Assembly (NCBI GenBank): GCA_024641855.1
Contig: JAHECG010000004.1
Span: 37,758-87,746, forward strand
Direction of reading: 5' to 3'
Source: Betaproteobacteria bacterium
Lineage (GTDB): Bacteria > Pseudomonadota > Gammaproteobacteria > Burkholderiales > Thiobacteraceae
Length of the DNA: 49,989 bases
Below the pieces are notes generated by a model. The model did not search any database, had not been told where the DNA came from, and worked only from the letters and a program-made list of their open reading frames with translations. Below, in pieces: positions 18,801 to 26,908 of the stretch (positions within the stretch are counted from its first letter, which is position 1; every line of letters starts with the position of its first letter). A program made the position numbers and the translations under genes.

Positions 18801-20072
18801 TAGTTTATCGTTGACATAAGTGATATTACCCTCAGTATCGGCGATGCTGACGATCGCGTGCTGATCCAATGCCAGATGTTCGCGTTCGCGTTCATAGAGC
18901 GTGGTCTCCAAACGTTTTTGCATGGACATATTCTGCCGCGCTCGCCGCGCGCGCGCCGTGACGGCCGCGATCAGATGATCTGCCTGTACCGGCTTGACCA
19001 GAAAATCGTCGCCACCCAGATTGAGCGCCAACAGTTGTTGCGTCATGTCGGATTCGGCGGAGAGAAACAAAATGGGGATATGCAAATTCTCATCGCGTTC
19101 GCGCAATACCGCCGCGAGTTCAGGGCCGCTGACCTCCGGCATGTACACATCCAACACCACTACGTCGGGGGAAAAATGCTCCAGCACTTCCAACAACTTC
19201 AGCGGTTGCGACAACGCATATACATCCATACCGACGCTTCGCAACACGGCAGCATGCGCCTCCAACAACAGCGGATCGTCATCGACCAGCAACACGTGGT
19301 AGGCTTTTGGCGGTTGACGGCCGGTTAGGCCATCCAACAAGTCAATGAGTTGACCGGGCCGTACCGGCTTAACCAGATAGCGACTGGCACCAGCACGGAA
19401 CGCTGCCAGCCGTGCCGGCATATCGTCGCGCACCGACGCAAAAATAACTGGCGGACATTCGGCGTCATTGCCTTTGATCTGCGCCAGAACATTGGCACCG
19501 GCTGTCCCCCCCTCGGGAAAAATCATATCCATGATCAGCGCCGCAGGCCGTTCGCCGGGATTGGCACAGTTGGCGCGAAATTCGTCCAGGGTGCCAAATA
19601 CCCGCACCCGATAGCCATCGGCCAACAAGGATTCACTCAAGTGCGCCGCTTGTTCGGGATCGTCTTCCACCAGATAAATCAGCGGCGAGCGGTCGAGACG
19701 TAACTGCGCGGCAGGCGGTTTAAGACTCGGCGCACCACTAGCCAGACGAATCTGTGCCAATTTATCCAAGCGCTCGATACCGGCACCGATTGCTTTCCAT
19801 ACCGTTTCATCAGGCGTTTTGCTCTCATGCAGCAAAGGCGCCAGTTGCGCCTCGACACTACGTGCGGCGTCGGATAGCGAATTCATGCCAAAAGTCCCGG
19901 CCGCGCCCGTCAGCCCATGAATCAGCCGATGCAAGAACTCCGCTTCAACGATTTTCCAGGCCGTCAGATCAATGCGCTGGTGTTCGGTGCGAATAGCATC
20001 GATTCGGCTGGAAAGTTGCTCAAGGAACTGGCGCTGCAATTCAGCCAGGGCATCGGAAAAGTGAGGAGGCAT
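15801..20072 (-). CDS. multidomain hybrid kinase B1: Hpt-REC-REC-PAS(5)-HisKA-HATPase-REC
   Basis: 1423 residues, no membrane segment, so probably cytoplasmic. Order: Hpt-like helical domain about 5-105 with H52 in [13 protein letters not shown] (T55 replaces the usual Lys); receiver 1 about 130-245 (D182, K235); receiver 2 about 258-375 (D308, K360); PAS1 400-513, PAS2 515-640, PAS3 645-768, PAS4 770-895, PAS5 898-1020; HisKA with H1046; HATPase; and a canonical receiver 3 about 1290-1410. PAS2, PAS3 and PAS4 are related to each other, as if amplified inside the gene. All elements of a His-Asp-His-Asp phosphorelay are present on one chain, with the Hpt at the N-terminus. It is the first gene of unit B; ATG at 20072. 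Confidence 0.92.
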   Translation of the reverse strand: MPPHFSDALAELQRQFLEQLSSRIDAIRTEHQRIDLTAWKIVEAEFLHRLIHGLTGAAGTFGMNSLSDAARSVEAQLAPLLHESKTPDETVWKAIGAGIERLDKLAQIRLASGAPSLKPPAAQLRLDRSPLIYLVEDDPEQAAHLSESLLADGYRVRVFGTLDEFRANCANPGERPAALIMDMIFPEGGTAGANVLAQIKGNDAECPPVIFASVRDDMPARLAAFRAGASRYLVKPVRPGQLIDLLDGLTGRQPPKAYHVLLVDDDPLLLEAHAAVLRSVGMDVYALSQPLKLLEVLEHFSPDVVVLDVYMPEVSGPELAAVLRERDENLHIPILFLSAESDMTQQLLALNLGGDDFLVKPVQADHLIAAVTARARRARQNMSMQKRLETTLYEREREHLALDQHAIVSIADTEGNITYVNDKLVAISGYTREELLGQNHRILKSSEHPPIFYQELWETIAGGTVWKGEICNRSKSGMLYWVASTITPFLDGEGKPYQYVSIRTDISQAKAAEAALRESAHQLSEAQAMAHLGNWQANMSTGEVIWSDEVYRIFGYVPGIFEPSPNTFFDAVHPDDLPQVLECGKQAELHGYADVVHRMLRPDGAICYVHQRMRPLKDAAGQQIGFGGTVQDVTDIKLAEQAVEASKERLRRGQLFANIGTWDWNIQTGELYWTERIAPLFGYSMGELETSYENFLGAVHPEDRQAVIDAVTACVERDVPYNIEHRVVWPDGTVRWLLERGAVMRDADGKPIQMLGVVQDIDDRKRAELALAEREHQLVEAQTLASIGNWSADLQTGSLEWSDEIYRIFGYEPGSFLPSVEAFQAAVHPDDRAKVAASEQQAVQTGRHEVVHRIVRPDGSVRHVHELAQAEFDAVGKMVRLTGTVQDVTEQRLAELALQESQAKLSGLFALSPLGIALTDLQGRYIEFNEAFRAICAYPSDELKALDYWKLTPSEYADQEVTQIENLKRTGRYGPYEKVYRQKNGNLVPIRLNGILVQDASGEARIWSIVEDITVSKRAEQALIVAREEADRANQAKSEFLSSMSHELRTPMNAILGFGQLMEYDETLSPEQKDNTAEILKAGRHLLELINEVLDLAKVESGHIDLSLEPVEAGPLVEECLSLVGSMASKQEIQLSYSGLVDAAVRADRTRLRQVLLNLLSNAIKYNRKGGHVKVELLLKNPDRLRIQVVDTGQGIPTARVAELFQPFNRLGAEATDIEGTGIGLTITRRMIELMGGTVEVESEVGVGSTFWVELPLESMSAEDAPEEAASTAAFENSAAPIKHLNPIQHIVLYIEDNPANIKLMAQILGQRKHIHLLTAHTPELGIELAKTRHPDIILLDINMPGMDGYQVLAKFKADPDMRHVPVIAVTANAMPRDIERGKVAGFVDYLTKPLDVRRFQKVMDDILQMEANQAPLQSGGDQ

Positions 20073-20244
20073 AAGGTCTGGATAGCGCTAAGAAACAGAT
20101 TAAAATATCGGCAATTTATCCCGATTCTTTAAATCTGGATACTGCCACGTAGCTAACGAGAAACCCATAAAACCCGCACCTTAACTAGGGCTAATAACGC
20201 GCACTGTTAAAACCATAGCGCCTAAAGGACTTGACCGGCAAGCT

Positions 20245-21033
20245 TTATACCAGCAAGCGTTTGTCATTATGTAGGTTGAGACTCCGTAAGCCTTCTACAA
20301 AGCGCACGAATTCCAATCCAAATTGCGCCTCCAAGCGCCGCCCGATGCTGCGCAGATCATCCCATTTCGGCATATTCGGACTACGTTCAAAAGCCAAAAC
20401 AATGATGTTACCGCGTTGTTCAGCGGGCAAACACAAGTACAAGCCATTGAATGCATTACCAATGGATTCGGCAAATTCTTGGAAACGTGGATCGGAACCC
20501 CATAGATTGATCACCAACACGCCCTGCGTCTTAAGCGCGGCACGACAATTGGCATAAAATTCCGGTGTACTGAGTGTGGCTGCTTGCGAAAATTCATCGT
20601 ACCCATCGACCATGATGACATCGTAACGAGACGTATTCTGTTGCAGGTATTCCGCGCCATCGCCCGTCACAATACGCAACCGATCATCATCCGCCGGCAC
20701 ATAAAAATAGGCGCGCGCAATGCGGATCACTTCCGGATTAATCTCCACCGCAGTGGTGCGCGCCATCGGTAAATTGCGCTGTACCCATTTCACGGTGGAA
20801 CCGCCACCTAAGCCAACCATCAAAAAATCATGCGCCTGTTGATGAAACAATAAAAACGCCATCATGCTGCGCGTATATGACACCTCCAGGGCAAATGGAT
20901 CGGCCACGCGCATCGCGCTCTGTACCGTCTCGGTGCCGAAATGCATACGACGCACACCGTCTTTTTCGCTCACTTCGACTTGGTTGTTGGCTGTAACTTT
21001 TTTATGTATGCGCCAGCGCGCTAAGAATCCCAT
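20245..21033 (-). CDS. spermidine synthase-like methyltransferase-fold protein
   Basis: 262 residues from ATG at 21033; an in-frame TTG at 21039 sits better relative to an AGGA and is an alternative. The central Rossmann-like region has GLGGGSTVKW (glycine-rich loop), AVEINPEV (acidic end of strand 2), GDGAEYL and a VDGYDE segment where spermidine synthases carry the catalytic aspartate. This matches the spermine/spermidine synthase superfamily. It lacks the N-terminal substrate loop motifs of classical SpeE, and no speD lies near, so aminopropyltransferase activity is uncertain. It is transcribed toward the kinase array, from a region shared with the divergent Cys-rich gene. TATAAA lies just upstream of the start, which could give a very short or no leader. 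Confidence 0.8.
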   Translation of the reverse strand: MGFLARWRIHKKVTANNQVEVSEKDGVRRMHFGTETVQSAMRVADPFALEVSYTRSMMAFLLFHQQAHDFLMVGLGGGSTVKWVQRNLPMARTTAVEINPEVIRIARAYFYVPADDDRLRIVTGDGAEYLQQNTSRYDVIMVDGYDEFSQAATLSTPEFYANCRAALKTQGVLVINLWGSDPRFQEFAESIGNAFNGLYLCLPAEQRGNIIVLAFERSPNMPKWDDLRSIGRRLEAQFGLEFVRFVEGLRSLNLHNDKRLLV

Positions 21034-21117
21034 GCGCAATTTATATCATTCCTGCTTGCTTAGCGCCAACGCTGCCGCAGCCACACGCATGCTTCAAAAC
21101 CTAATGACAATTTCCAC

Positions 21118-21146
21118 TTGACTCAGTACTACGGTACAGGGTTTAT
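21118..21146 (+). promoter_or_regulatory. possible promoter of the Cys-rich GDCCVxC gene
   Basis: TTGACT at 21118-21123 and GTTTAT at 21141-21146 are separated by 17 nt and lie about 60 nt before the start codon. The -35 is good and the -10 is poor. Confidence 0.3.
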
Positions 21147-21205
21147 CCTAGCACCATCTTGGAAATCGCTCGGTATGGCTTTTACGAATTTTTTAAGGAA
21201 ATGCG

Positions 21206-21445
21206 ATGCAAACTTACGTACCCGACTCGACCCTCACCTGCCCGCACTGCGGTTTTTCTAAAACCGAAACCATGCCGACCGATGCCTGCCAGTGGTTTTA
21301 TGAGTGCACAAACTGCCACACTGTCTTAAAGCCAAAACCCGGCGATTGTTGCGTGTACTGCTCCTATGGCACAGTCCCTTGCCCACCAATCCAAGCCGCG
21401 CGTGAGCAATCTGGATGTTGTTCCGAAAAAAACAATCCGCAATGA
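21206..21445 (+). CDS. GDCCVxC domain-containing Cys-rich protein
   Basis: 79 residues with 11 cysteines. CPHC at 12-15, C28, CTNC at 34-37, and the signature GDCCVYCSYGTVPCPP at 47-61, with a CC pair at 71-72. This signature defines a small family annotated as GDCCVxC domain-containing (seleno)proteins, in some of which a Cys is replaced by selenocysteine; here all positions are Cys and there is no in-frame TGA. The paired CxxC motifs suggest a zinc ribbon or a thiol/metal-handling role, but the function is unknown. The start is supported by AAGGAA about 7 nt upstream of ATG. It stands alone, upstream of proS in the same direction, with an 87-nt gap. Confidence 0.85.
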   Translation: MQTYVPDSTLTCPHCGFSKTETMPTDACQWFYECTNCHTVLKPKPGDCCVYCSYGTVPCPPIQAAREQSGCCSEKNNPQ

Positions 21446-21494
21446 AGAAAAACTAACGGTAACGCGCCACGCGCCATGCCGACATGATCTGTTG

Positions 21495-21500
21495 TACAAT
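21495..21500 (+). promoter_or_regulatory. candidate -10 element of proS
   Basis: TACAAT about 32 nt before the proS ATG. No good -35 hexamer is seen 16-18 nt upstream, so the assignment is weak. Confidence 0.3.
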
Positions 21501-21532
21501 AAGCGCCCTTTTTTCGTATTAAGAACAAGATC

Positions 21533-23245
21533 ATGCGCGTTAGTCACTTCTTTCTTTCCACACTCAAGGAAGCTCCTTCTGAAGCTGAATTAATCAGCCA
21601 CACCCTGATGCTGCGCGCTGGCCTGATTCGCCGCTTAGGTAGTGGACTGTATACCTGGATGCCGATGGGGTTACGCATCCTGCGTAAAGTAGAAGCCATC
21701 GTGCGCGAGGAAATGAATAAAACTGGCGCCGTGGAATTACTGATGCCAGCGGTACAGCCTGCCGAATTATGGGATGAAACCGGCCGTTGGGCCTTATTCG
21801 GCCCGCAAATGCTGAAAATTAAAGATCGCCATGAACGCGACTTTTGCTTCGGTCCAACGCATGAAGAAGTCATCACCGATATCGCGCGCAAAGAGATTAA
21901 AAGCTACCGTCAACTACCCCTGAATTTTTATCAAATTCAAACTAAATTTCGCGATGAAATTCGTCCGCGCTTCGGTGTGATGCGCGCGCGCGAGTTCATG
22001 ATGAAGGACGCCTATTCTTTCCACGCCAATTTCGAGAGCCTGCAGCAGACCTATGCCGAAATGTATGATGCCTATGCACGTATTTTCGAACGCCTGGGTT
22101 TGAAGTTCCGCGCGGTGAGCGCCGACACCGGCGCCATCGGCGGCACGGGTTCACATGAGTTTCACGTGCTGGCGGATTCGGGCGAGGATGCGATTGCTTT
22201 CTGCCCGAGTTCCGATTTCGCCGCTAACGTTGAATTAGCAGAGGCTTTGGCTCCCGCCGCACCGCACGAAGCACCAACACAGAGTCTGCAAAAAGTCGCC
22301 ACCCCAAAACGCCATAGCATTACGGAAGTGACAGACTTCCTTAAGGTGAACGCCAATCAGGTCGTTAAGACGCTTATTGTGGAAGGTGAAGAGGGTTTGG
22401 TCGCATTACTGTTACGCGGGGATCACGACTTAAACGAAGTCAAAGCCAGTAAATTGCCGCAACTCGGCGGTACGCTGAAGGGCTTTGCTACTGAAGCGCG
22501 TATTCGGGAAGTCGTCGGTTGTTCAGTAGGATCGTTGGGGCCGATTGGCTTAAAAATTCCCGTGATTGCCGACCGCGCAGTCATGGCTATGTCGGATTTC
22601 GTGTGCGGCGCAAACGAGGACGGCTTCCACCTAACTAGCGTGAATTTTGGCCGCGATCTACCGCAACCAATCGTCGCCGATATCCGCAACGTGGTTACAG
22701 GCGATCCAAGCCCGGATGGAAAAGGTACTTTAGCGCTGTGCCGCGGGATTGAAGTTGGACATATTTTTCAATTGCGTACCAAGTATTCGCAAGCCATGAA
22801 TGCGGTCTATTTAGATGAGGCGGGTAAGACACAAGTGCTAGAAATGGGCTGTTACGGTATTGGCGTCTCCAGAATCATCGGTGCCGCCATCGAACAAGGA
22901 CATGATGCACGCGGTATTATTTTTCCCCGCGCCATGGCGCCTTTCAGTTTGGCCATCGTGCCCATCGGCATGAAAAAAAGCGCTACCGTGCGCGAAGCTG
23001 TCGAAAAACTTTACACTGCGCTACAAGCCGCAGGGATAGAAGTCCTTTTAGATGATCGAGATGAACGTCCTGGCGTGATGTTTGCTGATATGGAATTGAT
23101 TGGTATTCCGCACCGCATCGTGATTGGTGAACGCGGTCTAAAAGAAGGCAATATTGAGTATCAAGGCCGCTGCGATGAACAATCTCAGCCGTTAGCATTG
23201 CAAAATGCCGTGGAATTCCTAAAATCAAAAATATTGGAATCATGA
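21533..23245 (+). CDS. proS: prolyl-tRNA synthetase (bacterial type)
   Basis: 570 residues, the usual length for bacterial-type ProRS. This class II synthetase charges tRNA-Pro in the cytoplasm. Motif 1 region lies near 30-80. Motif 2 is visible as [19 protein letters not shown] followed by KDAYSFH, and motif 3 as [14 protein letters not shown]. An insertion of about 180 residues between motifs 2 and 3 (about 224-407) is the INS editing domain that clears Ala-tRNA-Pro. A C-terminal anticodon-binding domain follows ([21 protein letters not shown]). The start is [15 protein letters not shown], typical for the family. Its stop overlaps the next ATG as ATGA, so it is co-transcribed with the transglycosylase gene. 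Confidence 0.98.
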   Translation: MRVSHFFLSTLKEAPSEAELISHTLMLRAGLIRRLGSGLYTWMPMGLRILRKVEAIVREEMNKTGAVELLMPAVQPAELWDETGRWALFGPQMLKIKDRHERDFCFGPTHEEVITDIARKEIKSYRQLPLNFYQIQTKFRDEIRPRFGVMRAREFMMKDAYSFHANFESLQQTYAEMYDAYARIFERLGLKFRAVSADTGAIGGTGSHEFHVLADSGEDAIAFCPSSDFAANVELAEALAPAAPHEAPTQSLQKVATPKRHSITEVTDFLKVNANQVVKTLIVEGEEGLVALLLRGDHDLNEVKASKLPQLGGTLKGFATEARIREVVGCSVGSLGPIGLKIPVIADRAVMAMSDFVCGANEDGFHLTSVNFGRDLPQPIVADIRNVVTGDPSPDGKGTLALCRGIEVGHIFQLRTKYSQAMNAVYLDEAGKTQVLEMGCYGIGVSRIIGAAIEQGHDARGIIFPRAMAPFSLAIVPIGMKKSATVREAVEKLYTALQAAGIEVLLDDRDERPGVMFADMELIGIPHRIVIGERGLKEGNIEYQGRCDEQSQPLALQNAVEFLKSKILES

Positions 23246-23883
23246 TGATAAAAATTAAGACAATTTTAATTCTTGTTAGCGCACTGCTGCCCAGTCTGAC
23301 ATGGGCCGGTGCACAAGCGTATGAAGAGCTTTCTACCAGCGTGCGTGCGGCTTTGTACAAAGCCGTCTCGGACACCGCTAGCCCTAGAATGGCGTTCCGC
23401 GATCCCCAGGAAGGCGAAGCTTGGCTCGATTCGATGTCACAACGTCTGAAACGCGCGTTTCCCGATGATCAACAGCGCCGCAACTTTCTGATTACGGTGC
23501 ACTATGAGGCCGCACGTGCGGGGCTTGATCCACAAATGGTACTGGGCTTAATTCAAGTGGAAAGCGGTTTTAAAAAATATGCGGTATCCAGCGCCTCGGC
23601 GCGCGGCTACATGCAAATCATGCCATTCTGGGTCAAACTCATTGGCACACCGGACAATAACTTATTTCATCAGCGCACTAACCTACGCTATGGCTGCACC
23701 ATCCTGCGTCACTATTTGGATATGGAAAAAGGCAATCTTTATCGAGCGCTCGGCCGCTACAACGGCAGCTTGGGACAACCGGAATATCCAAATTTAGTCT
23801 TGGGCGCTTGGAAAAATCATTGGGCTTGGAATTACGCCCCAAACAAAACCGCCGCTCAGAATTCGCCCAAACAACCGAGTTAG
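23242..23883 (+). CDS. lytic transglycosylase (SLT family)
   Basis: 213 residues. A signal peptide (about 1-24, hydrophobic [15 protein letters not shown]) sends it to the periplasm. The goose-type/SLT lysozyme fold spans about 85-205, with catalytic E107 in LIQVESGF, then [13 protein letters not shown] and [13 protein letters not shown] and the ALGRYNGS segment near the active site. Such enzymes cleave peptidoglycan with formation of 1,6-anhydro-muramic acid. The start overlaps the proS stop by 4 nt. The start codon is followed directly by a second ATG, so the exact first residue is uncertain by one codon. Confidence 0.92.
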   Translation: MMIKIKTILILVSALLPSLTWAGAQAYEELSTSVRAALYKAVSDTASPRMAFRDPQEGEAWLDSMSQRLKRAFPDDQQRRNFLITVHYEAARAGLDPQMVLGLIQVESGFKKYAVSSASARGYMQIMPFWVKLIGTPDNNLFHQRTNLRYGCTILRHYLDMEKGNLYRALGRYNGSLGQPEYPNLVLGAWKNHWAWNYAPNKTAAQNSPKQPS

Positions 23884-23908
23884 TCCGCACCCTGAGCCGG
23901 AGTTGCAC

Positions 23909-24274
23909 ATGAATTTCCTGGAAATTATCAGTGCACATGTGCGATGGAAACAACGTCTATCCACTTATATTAAAGACAAGTCGGAACCACTCGACCCGGC
24001 TGTCATCTGTCGCGACGATGAATGCCGGCTGGGTAAATGGATATATGGCGAAGGGCAAGCTTACAAACAAGCTGAAAATTTCGAGAAAGTGCGTACTGAG
24101 CACGCGCAATTTCATAAACATGCCGCAGCCGTGATCACGTTCGTCAATCGTGGCGACCGCGACTTAGCAACCCAGGTGCTCAACGGCGAGTACGCGCGCG
24201 TTTCCAATAATCTAAAACGCAACATTATTGCCCTAGCCCAAGAAGTGGGCGCCCAACTCGACGACGCGCTATAA
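23909..24274 (+). CDS. stand-alone CZB (chemoreceptor zinc-binding) domain protein
   Basis: 121 residues consisting of one CZB domain. The zinc ligand pattern is visible: H10 (SAHVRWKQRL), C39 in DECRLGKWIYG, and H65/H69 in TEHAQFHKHA. In known proteins CZB domains bind Zn2+ and sit at the C-terminus of chemoreceptors or next to diguanylate cyclases, and they sense zinc or hypochlorous acid. Here it has no attached output. ATG at 23909 is chosen because GGAG lies 6 nt upstream; a TTG two codons earlier would touch that Shine-Dalgarno. It follows the transglycosylase gene after 25 nt and is probably in the same transcript. It could regulate one of the nearby c-di-GMP or kinase proteins, but that is speculation. 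Confidence 0.87.
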   Translation: MNFLEIISAHVRWKQRLSTYIKDKSEPLDPAVICRDDECRLGKWIYGEGQAYKQAENFEKVRTEHAQFHKHAAAVITFVNRGDRDLATQVLNGEYARVSNNLKRNIIALAQEVGAQLDDAL

Positions 24275-24306
24275 ACATAAAATGCGTTGCGGCGGCGTCG
24301 CAGGTA

Positions 24307-25062
24307 TTAAGGTAACTTTAGCAACGCTGGCGTCCCGGCGCGCAACACGGCTTGCGTGGGGAACTGCACTTCGACCGGGTAGCCCACATCGCCTTTATCA
24401 CTAACCGGCTCTAGTCCCAGCGACTGAATCTTACCGCTAAAGTTTTGCTTATTCACTTCCACGGTCACCGCTGCACCAACTTTCAATTTTTCCACTTGCG
24501 CTAAACTGACTTTGGCGCGCGCGATCATTTCCCCGGCACGCGCAACGATCAATAAGGCTTGTGGTTGAAATTGGCTAGCGACAACTTGCCCTGGCTCGAC
24601 CTGACGCGCCACCACTAGCGCATCAAACGGTGCGCGCAACGTGGCATCGCCGAGCACTTTTTGCGTACGCCGCAGGTGCGCTTGCGCCTCATTCAAATGC
24701 GCGGTTGCCCGCGCCTGTCTTGATTGCGCCGATTCCAGCTCGGAAGTAGAAATCGTCGTACGCTTGTACAACTCCTCCACCCGATCAAGATTGCGCTTAG
24801 CATCTTGTTGCTCTTCTTTGTTGCGCGCAATCACCGCTTGCGCTTCCGCGACCTGTGCTTGGTAGCCGCTGGCATCCAGCGTGACGAGTACTTGGCCTTT
24901 TTTAACCTGCTCGCCGACATTTGCCTTCACCGTTTGCACGATGCCTGAAACGTTGGTAGTCAATTCCACCCGCTGCGACCAATGCAACAGGCCCGATACA
25001 TCCGCGGCCCAAGCCGGTGCGGTTAACGCAAACATCCCCAGCAAAGCCAAAATCCATTTCAT
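24307..25062 (-). CDS. efflux membrane-fusion (periplasmic adaptor) protein, HlyD/RND type
   Basis: 251 residues, shorter than the usual 350-400. A signal peptide is seen (about 1-19, ending APAWAA). The lipoyl half-motifs are VSGIVQTVKANVGEQVKKGQ and later LRAPFDALVVARQVEPGQVV; between them lies a coiled-coil hairpin (about 70-140), then a short beta-barrel domain. In tripartite pumps this part links an inner-membrane transporter to TolC. The gene starts 11 nt after the TolC-family gene with an AAGGAG Shine-Dalgarno. No inner-membrane transporter gene is present downstream, where the convergent CZB gene ends, so the cognate pump must be elsewhere or absent. Confidence 0.88.
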   Translation of the reverse strand: MKWILALLGMFALTAPAWAADVSGLLHWSQRVELTTNVSGIVQTVKANVGEQVKKGQVLVTLDASGYQAQVAEAQAVIARNKEEQQDAKRNLDRVEELYKRTTISTSELESAQSRQARATAHLNEAQAHLRRTQKVLGDATLRAPFDALVVARQVEPGQVVASQFQPQALLIVARAGEMIARAKVSLAQVEKLKVGAAVTVEVNKQNFSGKIQSLGLEPVSDKGDVGYPVEVQFPTQAVLRAGTPALLKLP

Positions 25063-25073
25063 ACCACGTCTCC

Positions 25074-26372
25074 TTATTTTACGTCTGGCTTCGGTAGCGG
25101 TTGCCCAAGCAACGCTTCCAATTTCGCCAAAGTCAGCGCCAATTGATACTCAACCGATCGTTGTCGCAACTTGGCTTCGACGGTAAACGCTGAACTTTCA
25201 CCTAAATTAGTTTTAAGCTCGACTTCATATTGCGCACGTGCACGCTCCAAAGACAAATCACGGAAATCTACCTGCACCTTGGCAGCATTGCGCGCAGACT
25301 TCTGCAATTGTTCTGCTTCCATTAATAGCCTGAGGACGCTTTGCGACACATTCCGCTTTAGCCGTTCCGCTTCAGCTTGTAATTTATGAAATTGCGCTTG
25401 CTCACGCGCCAATTGCGATGCATTGCGATTACCCTGGTAAAGCGGCCATGACAACACGATGCCCGCGCGCACGGCATCACGCCCCTGTAACTTGCGGTTG
25501 GCGTAGTCATTCGCCTCCGCTTCCGCATCCAGACTTGGATTATTCTCTGCGCGCAGCGCTTCCATGCGTTGACGTGAAGCTTCCAGCAACTGTTTGCTGC
25601 TTTGGAGTTTCGGGCTTTGTTCGATTAGGGCATTCAGGGCTTCATAGGCGGGCAAAACACGTTCATTGCCGGGTAGCTTTGGATCTTCCAAATCGGAAAC
25701 CAATTGCCCCGGCTGGTTCATGGCATCGGCCAGCAACGCACGCGTTAAGCGTTGCTGTAGCTGGCTTTCATTGCGCTTAACCAATAAATTTTGGAACCGG
25801 GCCTCTAGTTCAATGAGATCCACTTTCGACAATAATTTCTGACTAAATTGATCCCGCCCCCGATCAAAATTCAAAAAAGCGACCGTCATGAATTCGCTAT
25901 CGGCGACATAGCGCAGATCGGCCATCAACACATCAAAAAAGCGCGCCATGATATCAATGCGGCGTTGATCGCGGACTTCTAATAAACTTCGCGCACGCAC
26001 TTCGCTTACCGCACGCGCCGCACCGATACTATTTTCACTACGCCCAAAATCCAGCAGATTTTTTCGTGCCGCCAAACGCACACTATTATCGGCACTAAAA
26101 TTCGCACTAGGCAGTGAAGATCGCGCGCCTTGCAAACGACCTTCCAAAGTCACCGAAAAATCGTTTCTAGCACCGGCAAAAGCTTGATCGGCGAGTGCTA
26201 AATCACGTTCAGCTTCGGCGATTTGTAGATCAGGATGCGGGGTATCGGCGGTTTGTAGTGCGCGCTCCAAACTCAGGGGCGCTCCGTCTTGGGCGTGCAC
26301 GCCAACGGTCATCAGTAATAAAGATGCGGCGCACAAAAACCGTGAGGGAAAAATAACCCCTCGGCGTGTCAT
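25074..26372 (-). CDS. TolC-family outer-membrane efflux protein
   Basis: 432 residues with a signal peptide (about 1-27, ending GVHAQ). Two copies of the long helical outer-membrane-efflux repeat can be traced (about 35-215 and 240-425), with typical segments such as LARKNLLDFGRSENSIGAA in the first and LSWPLYQGNRNASQLAREQA in the second, and coiled-coil helices between. TolC-type trimers form the outer-membrane exit duct of type I secretion and RND/ABC efflux systems. The ATG overlaps the stop of the upstream thioredoxin-like gene (ATGA), and the adaptor gene follows at 11 nt, so thiol proteins and efflux parts form one operon. Confidence 0.9.
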   Translation of the reverse strand: MTRRGVIFPSRFLCAASLLLMTVGVHAQDGAPLSLERALQTADTPHPDLQIAEAERDLALADQAFAGARNDFSVTLEGRLQGARSSLPSANFSADNSVRLAARKNLLDFGRSENSIGAARAVSEVRARSLLEVRDQRRIDIMARFFDVLMADLRYVADSEFMTVAFLNFDRGRDQFSQKLLSKVDLIELEARFQNLLVKRNESQLQQRLTRALLADAMNQPGQLVSDLEDPKLPGNERVLPAYEALNALIEQSPKLQSSKQLLEASRQRMEALRAENNPSLDAEAEANDYANRKLQGRDAVRAGIVLSWPLYQGNRNASQLAREQAQFHKLQAEAERLKRNVSQSVLRLLMEAEQLQKSARNAAKVQVDFRDLSLERARAQYEVELKTNLGESSAFTVEAKLRQRSVEYQLALTLAKLEALLGQPLPKPDVK

Positions 26373-26902
26373 TTCACGGCTTGCTTATAAACATTGAACG
26401 CCTGCGTTTTGTACGCGCCATCGACGATGTAACGACCTAACAATAAAAACTCATTGACGTCTTTGGCCGCACCCGTAAAACGGTAGGCCACCTTGCCGTC
26501 GAGATCGATAAACGCAAATACCGGTGTGGCACGCACACGGTTTTTCTCGGAGAACGCTTTCTCGGTTGTTTCCAGACCTTGGAAATCAACCAGCGCAGTG
26601 CCGCCTTTAATATCCACCATGAGGATGGTGAAGTTCTTTTTGAAATAATCCTGGACTTCAGATTGATTCAAAATCGTGCTTTTCATGCGTGCGCACCAAG
26701 GACAATCCTCTTGTTCAAACATCAACATCACGCCTTGTTTTCCGGCTTTCTTGGCATTCGCTAATTCAGCTTTAAAATCACCCAGATGTTGATCAAAAAA
26801 ATACGTGTGCACATCGCGCGTTTCAGCCATGGCCAGACTGCTCGTAAAACACAACAGCCATACGGCAATCATTGGGATTTTAAGTAAATTTCGCATATTC
26901 AT
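26369..26902 (-). CDS. periplasmic thioredoxin-fold protein (CPWC)
   Basis: 177 residues with a signal peptide (about 1-26, ending LAMAE). A thioredoxin fold follows: KQGVMLMFEQEDCPWC gives the active site C67-P-W-C70, and the cis-Pro region is RVRATPVFAFID. The family resembles SoxW / DsbD-gamma-like thioredoxins, which reduce periplasmic disulfides. It lies 6 nt downstream of the TlpA-like gene and is coupled to tolC by ATGA. The substrate is unknown. The start is ATG at 26902, and a second ATG two codons later is equally possible. No clear Shine-Dalgarno is seen. Confidence 0.88.
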   Translation of the reverse strand: MNMRNLLKIPMIAVWLLCFTSSLAMAETRDVHTYFFDQHLGDFKAELANAKKAGKQGVMLMFEQEDCPWCARMKSTILNQSEVQDYFKKNFTILMVDIKGGTALVDFQGLETTEKAFSEKNRVRATPVFAFIDLDGKVAYRFTGAAKDVNEFLLLGRYIVDGAYKTQAFNVYKQAVK

Positions 26903-26908
26903 AATGGA

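Noticed and set aside
15801-20072. Two separate genes (Hpt-REC-REC and PAS-kinase) instead of one
   Set aside because: The frame is continuous over 1423 codons without a stop, and no internal Shine-Dalgarno with start stood out at the REC2-PAS1 border.
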